Part shown: positions 7,457 to 16,800 of the stretch, piece by piece
Layout: each line of letters starts with the position of its first letter
How positions within the stretch are numbered: position 1 is the first letter of the stretch
Origin: Acetofilamentum sp.
Lineage (GTDB): Bacteria; Bacteroidota; Bacteroidia; Bacteroidales; DTU049
Reading direction: 5' to 3'
DNA: 22,375 bases
Assembly (NCBI GenBank): GCA_020720525.1
Contig: DYON01000006.1
Location: 4,660-27,034 of the forward strand
The notes under the pieces: model-generated
Database searches by the model: none
What the model was told of the DNA's origin: nothing
What the model saw: the letters and a program-made list of their open reading frames with translations, nothing else
Position numbers and translations under genes: made by a program

Positions 7457-10400
7457 ATGAAGAATTTTGCTTTTTTTATTGCAGTTTTGTTGCTGCCAAT
7501 ATATTTGTTGTCTCAAAATTTGCACCAAATCACCCAAAACAATGCATCGGTTTCTCTTATAAATAGCTCTGCTTCTCAACTTGAAATATTGGTGAGTGTT
7601 CCTGATTTTCAGTTGAATACAGTTAAAACACAGAGGGGCTTTTTTAATATGCTTCAACTTGATGGCTCTGTTTTTCAGGGAGTTGCTGGCAATCCTTCTT
7701 TGCCAATGTTGAGCAAAATTATTCAGATTCCCGAAAACGCACAAGTTAGTATCGATATTTCGCAAAGTGAGTTTACCGACTACAATCTATCCGATTTGGC
7801 TGGAAATTCTTACAAATTAATGCCCTTTCAACCCAGTGTTTCTAAAAGTAATGTTGGAGATGTTCCTTTTTATTACAATGAATCTGTATATCAGCAAAAT
7901 ACATTTATCAGTTCTCAAAGGGCAAATGTTGAAATTGAAGGCAATATGCGCAATATTAGAATTGCTAAGCTTCTGATTTCGCCTTTCGATTACAATCCAG
8001 CAACAGGTATTTTACGTCATTACACTATTTTGCGTCTGCAAATCACGTTTCCAGGAGCCGATTATGTTCGTACCGAACAGTTGCAGCGAAATTACGGTGG
8101 CTTTTTATTCAGTTCTGTCGAGAATAAAGTATTAAATAGTGGCTCCTTTAATCAGAATCGCGATGTATTAACTCAGTATCCTGTGAAATTTGTAATTGTT
8201 GCCGATACTATGTTTCATGATGCTTTGCAGCCATTTGTTGAATGGAAAACCAAAAAGGGGTTTATTGTAGTTGAGGCATACACCTCAAATCCATCCGTGG
8301 GAAACACAACTACAAGTATAAAAAGCTATTTGCAAGGTTTGTACAATGTGGCTTCTTCGTCTAATCCGGCTCCTTCATTTATTTTAATTGTAGGTGATAT
8401 AGCCCAAGTTCCTGCGTTCAATGGCACAACAGCAACACATGTTACTGATATGTATTATGCCGAATACACTGGCGATATGATTGCCGATGCGTATTTCGGA
8501 CGGTTTAGTGCCACCAATGTCAATCAGCTGCAACCACAAATTGATAAAACTCTCGAATACGAACAGTATTTATTTCCGACCGAAACATGGCTCGATACAG
8601 TTGTTATGATTGCTGGAGCCGATGCTACTTATGGGCCTCTTCATGGCAATGGACAGATTAATTATGGAACTACCTATTATTTCAACAACGCTCAGGGATT
8701 GTTTTCATACACTCATTTATATCCTGCTAGTGCAAGCGATGACCTTATTATTCGACAAGAAATTGGTCGAGGAGTTTCGTATGCTAACTATACTGCTCAC
8801 GGTTACGACGATGGCTGGGGCGACCCAAGTTTTGATAAAACTGATATTCCTGCAATGAACAATGCTCATAAGTATCCACTTATGGTCGGAAATGCTTGTT
8901 TGACAAATAGTTTTCAACAAAGTGAGTGTTTTGGCGAAGCATTGCTGCGCGCCGATTTGAAAGGTGCTTTGGGCTATATTGGGGGCTCAAATAGCACCTA
9001 CTGGAACGAAGATTATTATTGGGGCGTTGGGTTTCGTTCCTCAGTTACTGTTAATCCAACTTATGATGCAAATCATTTGGGTAGCTACGATTGTGTTTGG
9101 CATATATCGGGTGAGCCTTTTAGCGATTGGTTTGTATCGCAAGGACAAATGGTGTTGGCGGGAAATCTTGCTGTATTGGAAGGTTCTTCATCGTTTGATT
9201 ATTACAGCGAAATTTATCATTTGATGGGAGATCCCTCTTTGATGGTTTACATGGGTGTTCCAACTCAACTTACTGTTAACCACCCTGCTTTGATTCCGCT
9301 CGGACAAAACACCATCAGTGTTACAACCGAACCCTATACTTATGTTGGGATAAGCCAAAATGGGTTGTGGCATGGCGCTGGTATTGCCGATGCGTCGGGC
9401 AATCTCACAATTGATATAATCCCATTTTCAACTCCTGGGTTGGCCGATATTGTTGGTACAAAGCAAAACCGCAAACCTTTTATTTCGACTTTTAATGTGC
9501 TGTCGCCAAGTGGTCCGTATGTGCTTTATAATTTGAAATCGATCAACGATGTTGCTGGCAATAGCAATCAGCAAGCCGACATTACAGAAACAATTGGATT
9601 GAATGTGAATTTGAAAAATTATGGATTGCAAAACGATACAACAGTTTATGCAATACTATCTTCAACCGACCCATATATTGAGGTTATTGACAGCACTGGG
9701 ATTTGGGGGCTTATTCAATCTGGTGATACTGTTACAATTAACAACGCTTTTACCGTGAAAATTGATTCTCTTGTTCCCGATCAATATGTTGCTTCGCTGA
9801 ATCTTATGGTTCGCGATAGCAGTGGAAATAGTTGGACTTCGAGCATTGCATTGCAAATAAATGCACCAGTGCTTACTATCCAAACACTCACTATCGACGA
9901 TGTTGTTGGGGGAAATGGAAATGGAAAACTCGATCCAGGCGAAACAGTCAATTTGGGTATTTCGGTTGTGAATTCTGGTCATGCCGAAATCCGCGATGCT
10001 GGCGCAATTCTGTCGTCGATGAGTCCTTACATTACTATCAATAGCTCTTCTTGGCAACACGATAGTTTGTTTGTGAATATTGCTGAAATTGGCACTTATA
10101 GTATAGAGATAGATCCTCTTACACCTGTTGGCACTGCAGCCGATTTTACCTTAGATTTGCAGGCTTGGATGTATTCGAGTTCAAAAACATTTACCAAATC
10201 GATTGGGCAAGTTGATGAAGATTGGGAATCGGGCACATTGGCTCAATTTGCTTGGGCAAGCACTGGCGCGGCTCCGTGGATTATCACTTCGGGCAATCCA
10301 TACGAAGGTGCATTTGCTGCTATGTCGGGCGATATTTCCGATGATCAGGAATCAATTTTATCTATTTCAATCAATGTGCTCAGCGACGACACTCTGTCGT

Positions 10401-10921
10401 TCTATAAGAAAGTATCGTGCGAGGTCCCCTCTGGATCTACTTTGTGGGATTATCTCGATTTTAAAATTGACGGAACTAGCCTTGGGCAATGGGGAGGTGA
10501 AATTGCTTGGTCTAAGGAAGCATTCTATTTAACAGCAGGAGTGCATACTCTTTCATGGGTCTATCACAAAGATTATTCACTTTCAACTGGCACCGATGCA
10601 GCGTGGGTCGATTATATTGTTTTTCCACCAATGCTGGTTGTTACTTCTGTTGATGATTATTTAACGCAAAATTCCATGACACTCTATCCCAATCCTGCAA
10701 CAGGTTCCGAATTTACAATTTTGGCTCCAGTTTCGGAAGGCGAAGCGACTTTGAATATTGTTGCTGCCGACGGTAAGGTTGTTTATCGTCAGATATATCG
10801 AGTTGCCGATGGAATAATTTCGTTACCCGTTGGTATAAATAACTGGGAAGCGGGTGTTTATACGGTTGAACTTATTGCAAACAGCAATTATTTTTGCAGT
10901 TCTCTTGTTATAATCAACTAA
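7457..10921 (+). CDS. Gingipain-like C25 cysteine protease with adhesin-type and T9SS domains (copy 1)
   Basis: 1154 residues from the ATG at 7457. The frame is open from 7316, but only this ATG gives a signal peptide (MKNFAFFIAVLLLPIYLLSQ). A propeptide-like region at about 25-235 is followed by the C25 catalytic domain at about 240-595. The catalytic His448 lies in YTAHGYDDGWG and Cys481 in VGNACLTNSF. The spacing of 33 equals His211-Cys244 of RgpB. The domain ends at HLMGDPSLMVY. An Ig-like module (about 597-680), two CARDB-like modules with NGKLDPGET, a cleaved-adhesin/MAM-like module (about 915-1058, WDYLDFKID, DAAWVDYIVFP) and a T9SS tail (LYPNPATG, WEAGVYTVEL) follow. By family knowledge it is exported as a zymogen and works at the cell surface. 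Substrate preference (Arg, Lys or other) cannot be read from sequence. The second copy begins 10 bases downstream. Confidence 0.92.
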   Translation: MKNFAFFIAVLLLPIYLLSQNLHQITQNNASVSLINSSASQLEILVSVPDFQLNTVKTQRGFFNMLQLDGSVFQGVAGNPSLPMLSKIIQIPENAQVSIDISQSEFTDYNLSDLAGNSYKLMPFQPSVSKSNVGDVPFYYNESVYQQNTFISSQRANVEIEGNMRNIRIAKLLISPFDYNPATGILRHYTILRLQITFPGADYVRTEQLQRNYGGFLFSSVENKVLNSGSFNQNRDVLTQYPVKFVIVADTMFHDALQPFVEWKTKKGFIVVEAYTSNPSVGNTTTSIKSYLQGLYNVASSSNPAPSFILIVGDIAQVPAFNGTTATHVTDMYYAEYTGDMIADAYFGRFSATNVNQLQPQIDKTLEYEQYLFPTETWLDTVVMIAGADATYGPLHGNGQINYGTTYYFNNAQGLFSYTHLYPASASDDLIIRQEIGRGVSYANYTAHGYDDGWGDPSFDKTDIPAMNNAHKYPLMVGNACLTNSFQQSECFGEALLRADLKGALGYIGGSNSTYWNEDYYWGVGFRSSVTVNPTYDANHLGSYDCVWHISGEPFSDWFVSQGQMVLAGNLAVLEGSSSFDYYSEIYHLMGDPSLMVYMGVPTQLTVNHPALIPLGQNTISVTTEPYTYVGISQNGLWHGAGIADASGNLTIDIIPFSTPGLADIVGTKQNRKPFISTFNVLSPSGPYVLYNLKSINDVAGNSNQQADITETIGLNVNLKNYGLQNDTTVYAILSSTDPYIEVIDSTGIWGLIQSGDTVTINNAFTVKIDSLVPDQYVASLNLMVRDSSGNSWTSSIALQINAPVLTIQTLTIDDVVGGNGNGKLDPGETVNLGISVVNSGHAEIRDAGAILSSMSPYITINSSSWQHDSLFVNIAEIGTYSIEIDPLTPVGTAADFTLDLQAWMYSSSKTFTKSIGQVDEDWESGTLAQFAWASTGAAPWIITSGNPYEGAFAAMSGDISDDQESILSISINVLSDDTLSFYKKVSCEVPSGSTLWDYLDFKIDGTSLGQWGGEIAWSKEAFYLTAGVHTLSWVYHKDYSLSTGTDAAWVDYIVFPPMLVVTSVDDYLTQNSMTLYPNPATGSEFTILAPVSEGEATLNIVAADGKVVYRQIYRVADGIISLPVGINNWEAGVYTVELIANSNYFCSSLVIIN

Positions 10922-10931
10922 AATCTATCCA

Positions 10932-13900
10932 ATGAAACACTTTCTTTTGGTTTTCTTTTTTGTTGCAACTAGTGCAGGTCTATGTGCGCAACAATATCAA
11001 TCGTTGGGTAATGAAAGCTCAAAACCATTGTATTCTGTTATTTCTTCCACCCCCGATGAAACCATTATTGAATTCAATTTTCAAGGGTTTTACCTTTCGG
11101 ATGTTAGTACACCACAAGGTGTGAAAAAAGCAGTTAACATGCCAGGAACATCTCCAATTTTGGCAAAAGGAGAGCCGGCGCTGCTCAAAATAAGCCGTTC
11201 GATTATTATTCCCGATCATGCCGAAATGGGTGTGAAAGTTCTTTCAACAACCTATGTCAATTTCGATAATATTGAAGTGGTCCCTTCAAATGGGAATTTT
11301 ACGCGCGATATCGACCCTTCTTCGCTTCCTTTTGAATGGGGAAAGACTTATATCGAAAATGGGACTTTCCCAACTCAGCAAGCAACATTGTCAATACCAC
11401 ACATTTTGCGCGACTATCGTGGTGTAACTGTGAATGTTTTTCCACTTCAGTACAATCATGCTAATCGTAGCCTAAGGGCTGTTAAAAGCATCAGAATCAG
11501 TATTTATAAATCTTCTAATAACGCTGGTGTAAATCCACTTGTTCGAACCAAATCTTTATTGAAAGTTGACGAAGATTTCGATCAACTATACAGCCGTCAT
11601 TTTATTAATTACAATCAAATGAGGTATTCTGCAGCTCCTGAACGAGGAAGAATTCTTGTTATAAGTTATGGATCATATATGAGCTCGATGGCGCCTTATG
11701 TTCAATGGAAAAATCGCATAGGTTTTCCAACAACGATTGTTGATGTTGCAACAATTGGAACTACAGCTACTGCAATTAAAACTTATGTAACCAACTATTA
11801 CAACACAAACGGTCTTACATTTTTGCTTCTTGTTGGCGATGGTCAGCATATTCCACCTGTAACTAGTGGTGTGGGTGGTCCTTCCGATAATGCGTATGCA
11901 TACATCAGCGGTTCAGATCATTATCCCGAATTTTATGTAGGGCGTTTTTCGGCCGAAAGTACTGCCGATGTTGATGTTCAGGTGCTCCGAACCATTTCGT
12001 ACGAGCAGAATCCAAACACCAGCAACAATTGGGCAAATAGAGTTTTGGGTATTGGTAGCGACCAAGGTCCTGGCGACGACAACGAATACGATTACCAGCA
12101 TATTCGCAATTTGCAGACCCAGTGTGGCAATTACGAATACACAACCAAATACGAGCTTTTCGATGGTTCGCAAGGGGGCCTCGATGCTGCGGGCGATCCA
12201 ACCGATGCAAATGTTGCTACAGCCGTAAATGGTGGTACAGGATTGATTCTATATACTGGGCACGGAAGCGATTTTGGTTTTGTTACAACTGGGTTTGATA
12301 AGACCGACGTGAATAATCTTACCAATACTACTCAATGGCCATTTATTTTTGCAGTTGCTTGTGTGAATGGTAATTTTCAAGGGCAAACTTGCTTTGCCGA
12401 AGCGTGGTTGCGTGCACGCACCGGAACAACGCCCAAAGGTGCTGTTGCTACAATAATGAGTACCATCAATCAGTCTTGGAATCCACCCATGGAAGGACAA
12501 GATGAAATGGTGAATGTTCTTACCGAAAATGCTTCTGGAAACATTAAACATACTTTTGGGGGCATTGTGATGAGTGGTTGTATGAAAATGAATGAGTCTT
12601 ACGGTAGTGGTGGAGACGAAATGACCGATACTTGGACTATTTTTGGCGATCCATCGCTGATGATTCGTACCGATACTGCCAAAAGTATGATTGTAACGCA
12701 TGCTGCTACTGTTCCAATTGGAGCATCTTCGCTTGTTGTAAACTGCAACACCGATGGAGCTTTTGTAACAGTTTCGCTCAACGATGATATTCTTGGTACT
12801 GGTGTTGTTGCTGGTGGTACCGTCAATATTTCGTTTTCAGTTCTAACTGGTATCGATACCTTAATTGTTACTGCTACCAAATACAATTATATTCCTTACG
12901 TTGGCGAGGTAGCAATAATTGCGGCAACTGGTCCTTATGTTGTTTACAGTTCGCATATTATTGACGATGCTGCAGGCAATGGCAACTCGTTGGCCGATTA
13001 CAACGAAATAGTATTGCTCAATCTTTCGCTCAACAATATGGGGGTTGCCGTTGCTAGCAATGTTTTTGCAGATATTACCTCCTCGAATTACAATGTTGAC
13101 ATTACCGACAATACCGAAAATTATGGTGCTATTGTGGCTGGCAATATTAAAAATATAAATGGAGCTTATGCTGTCGCTTTCAACGACAGCATCGACGATC
13201 AGACCAGTGTTTTATTTAATCTCAATGCTGTTGATGGAGCTCAAAGTTGGGCCTCGTCGTTTAGTATTGTTGTAAATGCTCCTTTATTGGCGATAGGGAA
13301 TCTTGTTATCGACGATGCAAGTGGAAACAACAACGGCCGACTCGACCCAGGCGAAACCGTAAATATTACCATTGAATCGCTCAACAATGGTCATGCTGTT
13401 TATAATTCGGTAAGCGGAATCGTAACTTCAGGAAGTTCATTTGTGAATATAACCTCCGGAAATGCTTCGTTGGGCAACTTGGCTGCGGCTGGTTCGGCCA
13501 ACCCTGTATTTACTTTTACGGTTGATGCAGCAACCCCAATGGGTACTTCGGTCGATATTTCTTATGCACTTGGAACTGGATATTATCAAGTGCAAAATAC
13601 ATTTAATCTGAAAGTTGGTATTGCTGATGAGGATTACGAAACAGGCGATTTTACTCAATATGCATGGTCAAATTCGGGAAATTTGCCTTGGATTGTAACC
13701 ACCGAAACTCCTTACGAGGGAACATATTGTTCGAAATCGGGCGCAATCAGCGATAGTCAAACATCGGTGTTGTCAATTGCATGGAATGTAGCTTCGCCCG
13801 ACAGTATTTCGTTTTTCCGCAAAGTCGATTGCGAAGACGGGAGTTCTTCTGGTTCGCAGTGGGATTATCTCGAATTTAAAATTGATAATACCTCGAAGCA

Positions 13901-14336
13901 ATGGTGGGATGGTAACCACAATTGGGAACGCTTTGCTTATGCGGTTTCTGCTGGTCAGCATACATTCTATTGGCGATATGTGAAGGATATAGCCGCTAGT
14001 GTTGGAGCCGATGCGGTTTGGGTTGACTATATTGTTTTCCCACCAATTACAACCTCTGTTGGTTGTAACGAGTTGACTCAGTTTAGTTTCAATGTATTCC
14101 CTAATCCATCGATTGATGTTGTAAATATTGAACTCAATTTGCAAAAAACCATGTACGTTCAAGTTGATGTTCTGAACAATTTGGGACAAGTGGTTGCAAT
14201 TCTTTACAGCGGAAGTATGAACCAAGGTGTTCAGCAGATAGCATTCAATTCATCCGAATTACAATCGGGGCAATTCTTTGTGAGAGTTAGCACCCCCGAT
14301 GAAACCATCACAAGAATGGTTGTTTCTGGGCATTGA
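10932..14336 (+). CDS. Gingipain-like C25 cysteine protease with adhesin-type and T9SS domains (copy 2)
   Basis: 1134 residues, starting 10 bases after copy 1 and surely in the same transcript. Signal peptide MKHFLLVFFFVATSAGLCAQ, then a propeptide-like region to about 235. The C25 catalytic domain spans about 238-572. His444 lies in YTGHGSDFG and Cys477 in AVACVNGNF, again 33 residues apart. TIFGDPSLMIRT closes the domain. An Ig-like module, two CARDB-like modules (NGRLDPGETV in the second), a cleaved-adhesin-like module (about 899-1035, WDYLEFKID, DAVWVDYIVFP) and a T9SS tail (VFPNPS, LNNLGQVV, LQSGQFFVRV) follow. The architecture equals copy 1, so the pair arose by duplication, but the catalytic flanks differ clearly (GYDDGW against GSDFGF), which suggests different specificity. 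A strong terminator follows. Confidence 0.92.
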   Translation: MKHFLLVFFFVATSAGLCAQQYQSLGNESSKPLYSVISSTPDETIIEFNFQGFYLSDVSTPQGVKKAVNMPGTSPILAKGEPALLKISRSIIIPDHAEMGVKVLSTTYVNFDNIEVVPSNGNFTRDIDPSSLPFEWGKTYIENGTFPTQQATLSIPHILRDYRGVTVNVFPLQYNHANRSLRAVKSIRISIYKSSNNAGVNPLVRTKSLLKVDEDFDQLYSRHFINYNQMRYSAAPERGRILVISYGSYMSSMAPYVQWKNRIGFPTTIVDVATIGTTATAIKTYVTNYYNTNGLTFLLLVGDGQHIPPVTSGVGGPSDNAYAYISGSDHYPEFYVGRFSAESTADVDVQVLRTISYEQNPNTSNNWANRVLGIGSDQGPGDDNEYDYQHIRNLQTQCGNYEYTTKYELFDGSQGGLDAAGDPTDANVATAVNGGTGLILYTGHGSDFGFVTTGFDKTDVNNLTNTTQWPFIFAVACVNGNFQGQTCFAEAWLRARTGTTPKGAVATIMSTINQSWNPPMEGQDEMVNVLTENASGNIKHTFGGIVMSGCMKMNESYGSGGDEMTDTWTIFGDPSLMIRTDTAKSMIVTHAATVPIGASSLVVNCNTDGAFVTVSLNDDILGTGVVAGGTVNISFSVLTGIDTLIVTATKYNYIPYVGEVAIIAATGPYVVYSSHIIDDAAGNGNSLADYNEIVLLNLSLNNMGVAVASNVFADITSSNYNVDITDNTENYGAIVAGNIKNINGAYAVAFNDSIDDQTSVLFNLNAVDGAQSWASSFSIVVNAPLLAIGNLVIDDASGNNNGRLDPGETVNITIESLNNGHAVYNSVSGIVTSGSSFVNITSGNASLGNLAAAGSANPVFTFTVDAATPMGTSVDISYALGTGYYQVQNTFNLKVGIADEDYETGDFTQYAWSNSGNLPWIVTTETPYEGTYCSKSGAISDSQTSVLSIAWNVASPDSISFFRKVDCEDGSSSGSQWDYLEFKIDNTSKQWWDGNHNWERFAYAVSAGQHTFYWRYVKDIAASVGADAVWVDYIVFPPITTSVGCNELTQFSFNVFPNPSIDVVNIELNLQKTMYVQVDVLNNLGQVVAILYSGSMNQGVQQIAFNSSELQSGQFFVRVSTPDETITRMVVSGH

Positions 14337-14357
14337 TTTGCCGCCACAACATTGCTT

Positions 14358-14395
14358 AACCGGCTTTGGGCTTCATGTCCGAAGTCGGTTTTTTT
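14358..14395 (+). terminator. Rho-independent terminator after the C25 pair
   Basis: AACCGGCTTTGGGC (14358-14371) pairs with GTCCGAAGTCGGTT (14377-14390), 14 bp including three G-U pairs, around a TTCAT loop. The T-run ends at 14395. It separates the protease pair from the S46 gene, which therefore needs its own promoter. Confidence 0.88.
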
Positions 14396-14452
14396 GAATT
14401 GAGCTTCTTCAAATGGGTTAGAAGATTTTATTTTCCAAAAAGGCATCTGTTC

Positions 14453-14467
14453 GTCAATTTAATTGAC
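14453..14467. repeat. Perfect 15-base dyad upstream of the S46 peptidase gene
   Basis: GTCAATT-T-AATTGAC has perfect 7-base arms about one centre base. It sits 117 bases before the ATG at 14585, between the previous terminator and the gene. A loop of one base cannot form as an RNA hairpin, so a protein-binding site is the more natural reading. The 248-base gap otherwise holds the terminator and a partial -7-like TAATATTG near 14552. Confidence 0.3.
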
Positions 14468-14584
14468 AGATACATTTATTATTGTTTGTTGTTTGCCGAA
14501 AATGTCCAGTTTCAGTAGTTTTACCGATACGATGTGTAAAAAAAAAGTCCTAATATTGCGGCTCGAACAAAGTGTATTATCGTT

Positions 14585-16750
14585 ATGAAAAAAGGTTTTT
14601 TATTAGTTGTAGCTTTTTTGATATTTGTAGCCCGTTTCTCTCCTGCAAAAGCAGATGAGGGAATGTGGTTGCCTATTTTTGTTGATAGGCTCAACTACAC
14701 CGATATGCAGAAAATGGGTCTCAATCTTACTGCCGAAGAAATATATTCTATCAACAATGGCAGTTTGAAAGATGCCATCGTTATTTTTGGTGCTGGTTGT
14801 ACTGGCGAAGTAGTGTCGTCGGAAGGTCTTGTTTTTACCAATCATCATTGTGGATATGCTTCAATTACATCTTTGAGCTCGGTTAGCAACGATATATTGA
14901 CAAATGGCTTTTATGCACAAACCCTATCCGATGAATTGCACCCCAAATCGGGTCTTAATGTCAGGTTTTTGGTGCGTATCGAAAATGTTACTAAAAGAGT
15001 TCTCGACTCTATTCCTTTCGAGACAACCGAAATTGAACGCGAAGGAATTGTCAATCGAGTTTCGAAACAGATCGAAGGTGAGGCTGTTGGGGGAGAGTTT
15101 CAAGAAGCTTCGGTGAAAGGTTTTTTCTATGGCAATGAGTATTATTTGTTTGTATATGAGGTGTATCCCGATGTTCGACTGGTAATGAATCCACCTTTAA
15201 GCGTAGGGAATTTTGGTGGCGACACCGACAATTGGATGTGGCCACGGCATACTGGCGATTTTAGCGTTTTTCGCATTTATACTGGTGCCGACGGAAAACC
15301 TGCCGAATACAACAAAAACAATATTCCCATGAAGGCTCGCTATTCGTTGCCAATTTCATTGAAAGAAAAGAAAGTTGACGATTTTGCTATGATTATGGGT
15401 TATCCTGGCCGTACATCGCGCTACATCACCAGCGACGAAGTGGCATCGAATTATGAATTTATCAATCCAAGTATTGTGAAAATTCGCAACATCAAGCTTG
15501 GAATCATGAAGAAAAACATGAATGCTAGCGACCAAGTTCGTTTGATGTATGTTAGTCAATATGCCCAAACTGCAAACTATTGGAAATACTATATTGGTCA
15601 AAACAAAGGTATTCAACGCCTAAACGTAATTGATCGGAAGCGAATAACGGAAGACGATTTCGACTCGTGGGCAAACAACGATCAAATTCCTAAATTTGAT
15701 TATTATCGCGATGCATTAGTGAAAACCCACAATTCGATGCTGAAACTAAGTAATCTTCGCAAGGTTCAGACGTATATTTCAGAAGTATTTTTTCGCGGTA
15801 GTAGCGTTGTAGTGATGGCTGGAAAATTCAGATCCATTTTCAAGGAGCTTTCTTCCGAAAAGACCAATATCAGCAAAATTGATGAATTGGCAAAAGGCTT
15901 GCAACCACAAACCGATAAGTATTTCGAATTGTTCGATTTTAAAACCGAAATGCAACTTTTTGCCGCAATGATTGAATTGTTTGCAGCGGATGTTCCAGCC
16001 GAATTTCAGCCTGAATTTTACAAGATTATTAACGACAAATTCAATAACAATTACACTATCTATACAGATCAAGTTTTTCTTTTATCTATTTTTTCCAATA
16101 AAGATAAAATGGACGCTTTTTTAAGTAAGCCAACTCTCGAAGTTTTGCAAAAAGATCAAATATTCGAAATTGCTGTGGAGGTTTATAACTTGTACAACAA
16201 AATTCTTAGCGATATTCAGCCACTTACCTTTCAGCTCAATCAAGGTATGCGAAGCTATGTGCAAGGGTTACGCGAAATGTATCCGGATAAGAAATTTTAT
16301 CCCGATGCAAATGGTACTATGCGTCTTACCTACGGAAAGGTGCTTGCCTACGATGGTGCCGATGCAATTAAATACAAATATTTTTCTACTCTCACTGGAG
16401 TGATGGAAAAAGAAAATCCGGAAAACCCGGAATTTATTGTTCCAGCTAAATTGAAGGAACTATATGAGAAGAAAGATTTTGGTCAATATTCGGAGAATGG
16501 CGATATTGTAACTTGTTTTCTTACCAACAACGATATTACTGGTGGAAACAGCGGCTCGCCTGTGATTAATGGCGATGGTGAACTTATTGGACTAGCTTTC
16601 GATGCCAATTGGGAAGCCATGTCGGGCGATATTGTTTTTGAACCCGACCTCCAACGCTGTATTTGTGTCGATATTCGTTATGTCCTTTTTATTATCGAAA
16701 AGTTTGCTGGCGGAAAACGACTCATCGATGAACTCGATATAAGAAAATAA
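14585..16750 (+). CDS. S46 family dipeptidyl-peptidase (DPP7/DPP11 type)
   Basis: 721 residues, the usual size for S46 (about 700-720). The signal peptide ends near residue 23 (SPAKA), followed by DEGMWLP, the mature start typical of the family. The chymotrypsin-like triad is visible: His87 in TNHHCGY, Asp225 in RHTGDFS and Ser656 in TGGNSGSPV. Spacing agrees closely with family members. These enzymes act in the periplasm and release dipeptides from the N-terminus of oligopeptides made by outer proteases such as the C25 pair just upstream. The residue 18 after the catalytic Ser sets P1 preference (Gly in DPP7, hydrophobic; Arg in DPP11, acidic). Here it is Ala674 in LAFDANWEA, so DPP7-like hydrophobic preference is more likely. 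This is an inference. Confidence 0.93.
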   Translation: MKKGFLLVVAFLIFVARFSPAKADEGMWLPIFVDRLNYTDMQKMGLNLTAEEIYSINNGSLKDAIVIFGAGCTGEVVSSEGLVFTNHHCGYASITSLSSVSNDILTNGFYAQTLSDELHPKSGLNVRFLVRIENVTKRVLDSIPFETTEIEREGIVNRVSKQIEGEAVGGEFQEASVKGFFYGNEYYLFVYEVYPDVRLVMNPPLSVGNFGGDTDNWMWPRHTGDFSVFRIYTGADGKPAEYNKNNIPMKARYSLPISLKEKKVDDFAMIMGYPGRTSRYITSDEVASNYEFINPSIVKIRNIKLGIMKKNMNASDQVRLMYVSQYAQTANYWKYYIGQNKGIQRLNVIDRKRITEDDFDSWANNDQIPKFDYYRDALVKTHNSMLKLSNLRKVQTYISEVFFRGSSVVVMAGKFRSIFKELSSEKTNISKIDELAKGLQPQTDKYFELFDFKTEMQLFAAMIELFAADVPAEFQPEFYKIINDKFNNNYTIYTDQVFLLSIFSNKDKMDAFLSKPTLEVLQKDQIFEIAVEVYNLYNKILSDIQPLTFQLNQGMRSYVQGLREMYPDKKFYPDANGTMRLTYGKVLAYDGADAIKYKYFSTLTGVMEKENPENPEFIVPAKLKELYEKKDFGQYSENGDIVTCFLTNNDITGGNSGSPVINGDGELIGLAFDANWEAMSGDIVFEPDLQRCICVDIRYVLFIIEKFAGGKRLIDELDIRK

Positions 16751-16773
16751 ATGTTTTTGTTTGTGTGTTTGTA

Positions 16774-16800
16774 GAGCTGCGAGAAATCGCGGCTCTTTTT
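16774..16800 (+). terminator. Rho-independent terminator after the S46 gene
   Basis: GAGCTGCGA (16774-16782) pairs with TCGCGGCTC (16787-16795) with one mismatch-tolerant G-U, around a GAAA tetraloop, then TTTTT. The hairpin also follows directly after the convergent minus-strand stop at 16799, but there is no T-run on that side, so it is best for the plus strand. Confidence 0.85.

Noticed and set aside
12249..12701. 150-codon minus-strand frames inside the second C25 gene (also 13773-14225)
   Set aside because: They are antisense to well-supported catalytic and adhesin domains and show no recognisable protein features.
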